From an uncultured Methanobrevibacter sp. (GTDB taxonomy: Archaea > Methanobacteriota > Methanobacteria > Methanobacteriales > Methanobacteriaceae): 29,118 nt of DNA. This document shows, in pieces, positions 23,585 to 29,118 of this stretch (position 1 is the first letter of the stretch; every line of letters begins with the position of its first letter). The position numbers and the translations under genes are program-made. The stretch lies in the NCBI GenBank assembly GCA_900319985.1, contig ONQL01000038.1, positions 1 through 29,118 of the forward strand, read 5' to 3'. Below the pieces are notes generated by a model. It did no database searches. It had not been told where the DNA came from and was given only the letters and a program-made list of their open reading frames with translations.

Positions 23585-24520
23585 ATGGAAATTTTTGATA
23601 ATGATCTTAATGCAGAAATAATTGGATTTGGAGCTTTGAATGTCGATAAGCTTTATTCTGTAGATAAAATTGTTTCTTATGATGAAGAAAGTTTTATAAC
23701 AGATGAAACCGATACTCCTGGAGGTTCTGCAGCAAATACTATAGTTGGATTATCACGTTTGGGATGTTCCACATCTATCATTGGAAAAATTGCCGAAGAT
23801 GAAGATGGCGATTTGATAGAATATAATCTGGCAATTAATGGAGTTTATACAAATAATCTAATTTACTCCGAAAGCGGTTCTACAGGAAAATGCATTGGTT
23901 TTGTTGATGGCAATGGTGAAAGATGCCTTTACATCTCTCCAGGTGTTAATGATGATATTGAAATTGGTGAAATCAACCCATTGAATATCATGAGATGTAA
24001 AATCATGCATTACACTTCATTTGTTGGCGATTCATTTAAGACTCAAATAGAGCTTTTGGAAAAGTTAAATAAAGAGACTCTTTTGAGCTTTGACCCTGGA
24101 ATGCTGTATGTTGAAAAAGGTTTTGATGAGCTAAAGCCAATTCTTGAAAGAACTGATATTTTGCTTATCAATGAATCGGAATTAAGATTGTTATGTAATG
24201 ATAATGATGCTGATTTAAAGGAATTGTCCATAAATCTTTTGGATTTAGGAATTGGTACTGTTGTTGTAAAACAGGGTTCCAAAGGTGCTTTTGCAATTAA
24301 TAACTCCGAAGAATGTTTTGCTGAAGCATATGAATGTGAAGCTGTTGATACCACTGGTGCAGGTGATAGTTTTAACAGCGGATTTTTATATTCTTTCTTG
24401 AAAGGATATGATTTGGAAAAATCTTGTAAAATTGGAAATTGGGTGGCCAGCAGAGCCATTCAAGGTTTTGGAATGGATAAATTCCCTACTGCAAAAGAAT
24501 TGGATGAATTTTTTAAATAA
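23585..24520 (+). CDS. PfkB-family carbohydrate kinase
   Basis: A 311-residue ribokinase-fold kinase. Visible motifs are the N-terminal GFGALNVDKLYSVDKI, the substrate loop DTPGGSAANTIVGLSRLG (PfkB signature 1), the dimer/lid strand region, and DTTGAGDSFNSGF (signature 2) with the catalytic base D261. It phosphorylates a sugar, nucleoside or similar alcohol; the substrate cannot be told. It sits in the eha transcription run, 9 bp after ftr, AAGGT upstream. A kinase here and a HAD phosphatase-fold protein two genes upstream could act on the same compound. Confidence 0.85.
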   Translation: MEIFDNDLNAEIIGFGALNVDKLYSVDKIVSYDEESFITDETDTPGGSAANTIVGLSRLGCSTSIIGKIAEDEDGDLIEYNLAINGVYTNNLIYSESGSTGKCIGFVDGNGERCLYISPGVNDDIEIGEINPLNIMRCKIMHYTSFVGDSFKTQIELLEKLNKETLLSFDPGMLYVEKGFDELKPILERTDILLINESELRLLCNDNDADLKELSINLLDLGIGTVVVKQGSKGAFAINNSEECFAEAYECEAVDTTGAGDSFNSGFLYSFLKGYDLEKSCKIGNWVASRAIQGFGMDKFPTAKELDEFFK

Positions 24521-24554
24521 GTTGATGATAATAATTTAGTTAGTTGGTAATAAT

Positions 24555-25382
24555 ATGAATGTATCTTTTATTAAACAGATGAAAAATTTGGAACGTGAAG
24601 TTCTTTTGAAATCTGTTGAATTAGATGATGATGGGGAGGATTTCCAATTTGAACTAAATGAATTTAGTGTCAATGAGGAAATTATCGCTGTCGCACCTAA
24701 ATGTGTAAGATGTAATACCTGTGTTGAATCATGTCCAGTTAATGCAATCGAACCAGCTAATATATTTAGAATAGCTAAAATAACTGATAAATGTGTCAAA
24801 TGTGAAATTTGTGTACAAACTTGTCCGATTTCAGCTATTAAATTAATTGACAATTCAGTTGTTTATGACAGTGAGGATGAAAGTGATGTTATCGAGTATA
24901 ACTTGAGCAATGTCAGGTCTCCTCATAGGGTAGTTAGGATGAATAGTATTTCAATTGATTATTCAATTGATAATAATTGGGATGATTGTGCTAATTTATG
25001 TCCGACAAACGCATTTACAATGGAATTTAAGGAATTCTTTGAGAATTTAAATATGGATTTAGGCATTGAATTGATTGAAAATGAACTGTATCCATATATA
25101 AATGAAAAAATGTGTATTGGATGTGGAGCATGTGCTGAAATTTCACTAAATAGCAATGCAATTGAACTTGATAGGTATCTCGGCCCTATTGTCCATGGCC
25201 GGAAAATTGATATTAATCACGAATCCTGTGTAAATTGCTTTTTATGTGAAGAAAATTGTCCGACAGGTGCTATTGAGTTAATCGATGGAAAAGTTGTCCT
25301 TGACAATGATAAATGTATAAGATGTGTTGAATGCACTCATCATTGTCCTGTAGGTGCATTAAAACGAATTGAAATAGAATAA
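24555..25382 (+). CDS. polyferredoxin with partly lost clusters
   Basis: A 275-residue soluble iron-sulfur protein. Four complete [4Fe-4S] motifs are seen: CVRCNTCVESCP, CVKCEICVQTCP, CVNCFLCEENCP and CIRCVECTHHCP. Between them are two degenerate ones: WDDCANLCPTN (two Cys left) and CIGCGACAEIS (three Cys, the CP lost). The protein looks like a six-cluster FwdF/EhaP-like ferredoxin that lost two clusters or kept altered ones. Electron transfer between Eha and a partner such as formylmethanofuran dehydrogenase is plausible by location. The start has a weak TTGGTAAT site. Confidence 0.85.
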   Translation: MNVSFIKQMKNLEREVLLKSVELDDDGEDFQFELNEFSVNEEIIAVAPKCVRCNTCVESCPVNAIEPANIFRIAKITDKCVKCEICVQTCPISAIKLIDNSVVYDSEDESDVIEYNLSNVRSPHRVVRMNSISIDYSIDNNWDDCANLCPTNAFTMEFKEFFENLNMDLGIELIENELYPYINEKMCIGCGACAEISLNSNAIELDRYLGPIVHGRKIDINHESCVNCFLCEENCPTGAIELIDGKVVLDNDKCIRCVECTHHCPVGALKRIEIE

Positions 25383-25398
25383 AAATGGGGTTTTTTTT

Positions 25399-26034
25399 AT
25401 GAGAGCAAAAGAGTTAATGGATAAAGAATTTGTATATTTAAACTGTGATGATAATGTTATTGAAGTTTCAAAAGTAATGGAAGAAATTAGACGTTTTACC
25501 TGTCCTGTTGTTAATGATAACAAGCAACTCGTGGGATGGATAACTTCTTTTGATATTACACGTGGTTTAAGAGAAGGAAATGAAAAAATATCTGAAATCA
25601 TGAGTGGGTATGAAGAAATTGCCACTGTTCATGAAATGGATCCTGCAAGAAAAGCAGTAATATTGACAGCAAACAATAAATTTGTTACCGTACCTGTTGT
25701 TAATGATGATAATCAGGTAATAGGTATGGTTAGGGCATGTGATATTGTAGAATTGTTATCTGACTTATATGATATCAAGGTATATAAGTTATATGAAGCA
25801 ATGCAACATCAGCTTAAGGGAGTAACATGGGATGAATTAATGTCTGCATCAGCTTTAGTTTCTAAGAAAACCACTGGTGTAAAGATTTCTGCTGAGGAAT
25901 ATGAAGAAAATATTATGAATTCCACATTCGGTGAAGCTATTTGGGCTACTGGTGGTTTGGAAAAATTCTTTGCCGGTTTAATATCTGTCGGTGAAATGGT
26001 TATCGCACGCCGTGTAGGTAAGGCAAGAAAATAG
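25399..26034 (+). CDS. two-CBS-domain protein
   Basis: A 211-residue protein with a pair of CBS domains (about 1-57 and 65-125), which form a Bateman module that binds AMP, ATP, SAM or similar. The C-terminal 80 residues (KLYEAMQHQLKGVTWDELMSASALVSKKTTGVKI...) are a helical or mixed domain I do not recognise; there is no IMP dehydrogenase catalytic part. GGGG lies 8-11 nt before the ATG, 16 bp after the polyferredoxin, so it is probably the last gene of the eha run and could report energy charge to it. Confidence 0.83.
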   Translation: MRAKELMDKEFVYLNCDDNVIEVSKVMEEIRRFTCPVVNDNKQLVGWITSFDITRGLREGNEKISEIMSGYEEIATVHEMDPARKAVILTANNKFVTVPVVNDDNQVIGMVRACDIVELLSDLYDIKVYKLYEAMQHQLKGVTWDELMSASALVSKKTTGVKISAEEYEENIMNSTFGEAIWATGGLEKFFAGLISVGEMVIARRVGKARK

Positions 26035-26052
26035 TTTTTCTTGTTTGTTGAC

Positions 26053-26196
26053 TCATGCCAATGAATTAATGTTATTGACTAAAAAGTTATCAAGAGGTCC
26101 GTACCATTCAAATACAATTAATTCCCCATTTGTAAAATTTCTTTCAAAACTGATGGCTATTGACTGTAATTTGATATTTTTTAACTTATAACTCAT
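26053..26196 (-). CDS. small ORF of 47 residues, doubtful
   Basis: A minus-strand frame of 47 codons reads MSYKLKNIKL... ...FEWYGPLDNFLVNNINSLA and looks protein-like (mixed charge, aromatic residues, no runs). No ribosome site precedes the ATG, and a TGA lies directly upstream in frame. It could be a small protein or the end of a decayed gene. I do not recognise it. Confidence 0.3.
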   Translation of the reverse strand: MSYKLKNIKLQSIAISFERNFTNGELIVFEWYGPLDNFLVNNINSLA

Positions 26197-26478
26197 TCAT
26201 TTGATATTTTGATTCGTATTCAATGTAAATCATAGATATATTTAAATAAGTTATTTTAAAGCATTAACTGGATTAAAGGTATTGATATATCTATGTATTC
26301 CAACTTTTTTCATTTTAAATATTCAAAAATTTAAAATGGATTTAAACTGTCTATTTTTTTAAAATTGTAGTATTACTTTTTTTAATTAATTTTTAGCAAT
26401 TTAAACATTATTTTTATAAATGATTAAAAACTAATTTTATACATATAAATCAATTTTTTTGTATGGCGGTTATAAAAT
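26197..26478. other. AT-rich intergenic region with an inverted repeat
   Basis: No gene is seen. CATTTTAAAT (26311-26320) and ATTTAAAATG (26329-26338) form a perfect 10-bp inverted repeat with an 8-nt loop, of unknown role. TATA-like sequence at 26436-26449 (TTTTATACATATAA) lies about 30 bp before the amidohydrolase start and probably is its promoter. Confidence 0.4.
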
Positions 26479-27276
26479 ATGCAAAAAGTAATAAATGCTC
26501 ATTGTCATATTTATCCTGAAAAGATTGCTTCAAAGGCAGTTATGGGAATTAGGGATTTTTATGATTTGGATATGTCTTTAAATGGTAAAGTTGATAATCT
26601 TATAGAAGATGGAAGCAAAGTTGGTGTTGTACATTATTTGATTCATTCTGTTGCAACAACTCCAAAGCAGGTGCGTTCAATCAATGAATTTATTAGTAGT
26701 GTTGTAAGAGAAAATCCTGATTTGTTTACAGGTTTTGGAACACTTCACCCGGATAGTGATGATATAGAGGGTGATTTTGAACATTTGGTTGGTTTGGGGC
26801 TTAAAGGAGTTAAACTCCATCCGGATTTTCAGCAATTTGCATTAAATGAAGAAAAAGCTTTTAAACTTGGTGAAGTTATTAATAGAGGTAATGTGCCTGT
26901 TCTAATTCATTGTGGGGATTATAGGTACAATTATTCAAATCCCGATCAGCTTAAGCCATTTCTTGATAAGTTTCCGGACATGCTAATTATTGGGGCTCAT
27001 TTTGCAGGTTGGAGTGTTTGGCAAGAAGCAACTGAAAAACTTGCAGGAACTCCTAATCTTTATGTGGATTTAAGTTCCAGTCTTTATGAGTTATCTTCTC
27101 AGGATGCAAAAAAATTAATTTATAAATATGGAGTTGATAAAGTTTTATGGGGAACTGATTATCCCATGTGGGAAGCAGAAAGTGAAATGGAGCTTTTCCA
27201 TAAAATTGGTTTGACTCCCGATGAAGAAAATAAAATCCTATATGAAAATTCAGCAAAAATTTTAGGATTGAAATAA
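26479..27276 (+). CDS. amidohydrolase-2 family metal-dependent hydrolase
   Basis: A 265-residue TIM-barrel hydrolase of the amidohydrolase-related family (PF04909 type). Metal and active-site motifs in order are NAHCHIYP (HxH), GVKLHPDFQ, PVLIHCGD, IGAHFAG and LWGTDYPMW with the conserved Asp. The family hydrolyses or decarboxylates small ring or carboxylate compounds; the substrate cannot be told here. Ribosome site weak (GGCGGT). It is followed after 13 bp by the secreted peptidase gene, probably by chance or as a two-gene operon. Confidence 0.82.
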   Translation: MQKVINAHCHIYPEKIASKAVMGIRDFYDLDMSLNGKVDNLIEDGSKVGVVHYLIHSVATTPKQVRSINEFISSVVRENPDLFTGFGTLHPDSDDIEGDFEHLVGLGLKGVKLHPDFQQFALNEEKAFKLGEVINRGNVPVLIHCGDYRYNYSNPDQLKPFLDKFPDMLIIGAHFAGWSVWQEATEKLAGTPNLYVDLSSSLYELSSQDAKKLIYKYGVDKVLWGTDYPMWEAESEMELFHKIGLTPDEENKILYENSAKILGLK

Positions 27277-27289
27277 TTTCGGTGAAAAT

Positions 27290-28993
27290 ATGAATTCAAA
27301 AACGAAGCTGCTATTAATTTGTTTAATCTTTGCTTTGTTTAATGTTGTTGCTGTTTCTGCCAGTGATGTTAATTCCACTGATTTGGGATTAAATCATGCT
27401 GAGGATTCAATTGCAATTGACAGCAATGATGCAGACAAATTGAGCAGTGTTAGCGATGAAAATGTAATTTCTTTAAATAATAATTCAGATACTCTTAATC
27501 AAGATTTAAATCAAGACAATAATCATGTTAATGCAAATGGAAAAGAAGTAGTAAAATTAAATTCCAATATCAATTCTGTCAGCAATAAAGTTGTTAAAGG
27601 GAATTATTTCCAAATTTATTTAAAAGATTCAAATAATAAAGTAATTAAAAATGCTAATGTAACTTTTAAATTAGACAGTACAAATTATAACGCAGTTACT
27701 AATTCTAAAGGAATTGCCAGTCTTAAAATTTCAAAAAATCCTGGTTCTTATTCTGTAACTGCTTCATTTAAAGGAACTGATGAGTATAAGTCTGTTTCAA
27801 AAACATTCAAAATAACTGTTCTTAAAACCACTTCAATTATCATTGGTAATGATATTTTACTTACAAATGGATATTTGAAATTATATCTTAAAAGTGCTTA
27901 TGCTTCGGCGATTTCTGGTAAAACTTTAACCATAACTGTAGGTAATAAAAATTTCACTAAAAAAACCAATTCTGAAGGTATTGTAGTAATTAAACCTCAA
28001 TTAAGTACCAAAACATATTTGGTAACTGTTACTTTTGCAGGTGATGATGATGCTGCAGCTTCATCTGCTTCTAAAAATGTTTCAGGTATTAAAGGAAATG
28101 CTAAAAATCCATTTAACAGTGCAGTTCCATCAAAAAATGGTGTTCCTGACCTCGATTATATGACTGCTAGTTTCGTAATGGGTGATGGGGATGCAAAATA
28201 CACTCTTTTAAAGACCCAATATCGTAATGTTATTAAAAGGGATAGTTATTCTTTATATTTACACAATAAATTAACTAAATATGTATTTTTCACAAGCAAA
28301 GCACAACCTAAATTATTCCATATGGTTACAAGAGAAAAATGGAATGTAATTGAAAGAGCTATCAACACTAAAATTGTTCTTAAAAATAAATATAATTATT
28401 GGCCTAGTCAAATTACAGTAAATCTAAAAGGAAAAGCTTACACTTATCCAGAAGTAAGGGATGAACAGGATACTGGATATACTTGTGGTCCGACATCCTG
28501 TAGTATGTGCAGTCAGGTTTTAAGAAACTATGTCAATGAATGGCATTTGGGCGTTAAGGCAGGTTCGAATTATTGGGATGGTTCATCCACTAGCGGTTTG
28601 AAAAAAGCTTTAGAGAAATTTAATATGAAATGTTCATATTATTATAAAAGTTCTTTTGATAAAGCTTTAAAAGAACTTAAAAAAGGAGGATGTGCTTTAG
28701 TTTTCCATACTTGGTCTCATTATGTTGCTATTTTAGATATAAGTGCTGATGGTAAAAAAGTTTTGGTAGGTAATCCCTCTGGAGATTATGATCATGGAAG
28801 TCATGGCATTCCAACTAATTGGTTGACTGTGGAATATATGAAAACATGTTTCAATGATTACGACACTTCAGGTTTGATTGTTAAACTCAAATATAATTTA
28901 AGTAAAACTGTTAAATCAAAAATCAATAATCTTTATTCCAATCTTGGTGGTTGGGATAGAGCAAATACTAATGAAAGAATTCCTCAATTATAA
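27290..28993 (+). CDS. secreted Ig-like repeat protein with a C39-type cysteine peptidase domain
   Basis: A 567-residue exported protein. Residues 1-24 form a signal peptide (KTKLLLICLIFALFNVVAVSA). A Ser/Asn/Asp-rich stretch (25-90) leads into two Ig-like domains (about 91-180 and 181-265). A middle part (about 275-390) may bind the wall. The C-terminal domain (about 390-540) has a papain/C39-like layout: C399 in YTCGPTSC, H477 in WSHYVAILDI and a likely third residue, N495 or D499/D501, in GNPSGDYDHG. Similar domains occur in pseudomurein endoisopeptidases and adhesin-like proteins of Methanobacteriales. It may cut pseudomurein cross-bridges, on self or rival cells. No C-terminal membrane anchor is seen. 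GGTGA ribosome site. Confidence 0.83.
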   Translation: MNSKTKLLLICLIFALFNVVAVSASDVNSTDLGLNHAEDSIAIDSNDADKLSSVSDENVISLNNNSDTLNQDLNQDNNHVNANGKEVVKLNSNINSVSNKVVKGNYFQIYLKDSNNKVIKNANVTFKLDSTNYNAVTNSKGIASLKISKNPGSYSVTASFKGTDEYKSVSKTFKITVLKTTSIIIGNDILLTNGYLKLYLKSAYASAISGKTLTITVGNKNFTKKTNSEGIVVIKPQLSTKTYLVTVTFAGDDDAAASSASKNVSGIKGNAKNPFNSAVPSKNGVPDLDYMTASFVMGDGDAKYTLLKTQYRNVIKRDSYSLYLHNKLTKYVFFTSKAQPKLFHMVTREKWNVIERAINTKIVLKNKYNYWPSQITVNLKGKAYTYPEVRDEQDTGYTCGPTSCSMCSQVLRNYVNEWHLGVKAGSNYWDGSSTSGLKKALEKFNMKCSYYYKSSFDKALKELKKGGCALVFHTWSHYVAILDISADGKKVLVGNPSGDYDHGSHGIPTNWLTVEYMKTCFNDYDTSGLIVKLKYNLSKTVKSKINNLYSNLGGWDRANTNERIPQL

Positions 28994-29025
28994 TTGGGAA
29001 TTTTTTTCTTTTTTTTCTTTTTTGA
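28980..29025 (+). terminator. hairpin plus T-tracts after the peptidase gene
   Basis: An imperfect inverted repeat overlapping the stop codon (TTCC.CAATT / AATTGGGAA, 28980-29000, one bulged base) is followed by three T runs. This is a strong terminator for archaeal RNA polymerase. Confidence 0.65.
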
Positions 29026-29118
29026 GGATGTGACGCAAAATTTTTAATCAAATTTTGTGTTTATGATTTTTTTATATTTTTTCTTATTATTTAGTTGTTT
29101 TTCTTGTTTATTTCATTG
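29026..29118. other. AT-rich end of window, no gene seen
   Basis: The last 90 bp are T-rich and hold no credible reading frame on either strand. Confidence 0.5.

Noticed and set aside
1..29118. CRISPR arrays, tRNA genes, intact transposases or prophage
   Set aside because: No regularly spaced repeats, tRNA-like cloverleaf, transposase or phage structural gene was seen on either strand.

Overview
The window looks like chromosome of a hydrogenotrophic methanogen of the order Methanobacteriales, most likely a Methanobrevibacter-type gut or rumen archaeon. The evidence is low GC, archaeal TATA boxes, GGTGA/GGAG ribosome sites, a full energy-converting hydrogenase A (eha) operon, an archaeal GatDE amidotransferase, a fused beta-gamma VorA, and a large secreted cysteine-peptidase protein with Ig-like repeats. 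No tRNA, rRNA, CRISPR array or intact insertion sequence was seen.

Layout. (1) 1-1010: about 1 kb without a convincing gene. It holds possible coding debris, hairpins, and two matching 16-bp palindromes of the form TTTAGG-N4-CCTAAA flanking a two-way TATA element. (2) 1011-1859: a pyridoxal/pyridoxamine-kinase-like gene on the plus strand, ending at a shared terminator. (3) 10238 down to 1910, minus strand: a probable operon of HTH-cupin regulator, AMP-forming acyl-CoA ligase, vorC, vorB, vorA, gatD, gatE. The first five genes fit activation of branched-chain fatty acids followed by reductive carboxylation to 2-oxoacids for Val/Leu/Ile; gatDE makes Gln-tRNA(Gln). (4) 10465-11662: a small protein with a Cys-rich tail, convergent with a CPBP-family membrane protease. 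(5) 11947-26034: a 14-kb plus-strand run, ehaA to ehaQ, then a HAD-like protein (probably EhaR), a second-type Ftr, a PfkB sugar kinase, a partly degenerate polyferredoxin and a two-CBS-domain protein. (6) 26053-29118: a tiny ORF, an amidohydrolase and the secreted peptidase.

How the genes work together. Eha uses the ion gradient to reduce ferredoxin with H2. That ferredoxin can serve formylmethanofuran synthesis and reductive carboxylations such as that of Vor, so the two main regions are metabolically linked.

Most notable points: ehaD is out of frame in an otherwise intact eha operon; a perfect 31-bp tandem duplication cuts off the end of gatD; the eha tail pairs a kinase, a phosphatase-fold protein and a CBS sensor with an Ftr paralogue; and the orphan paired operators lie in the left gene-free region.
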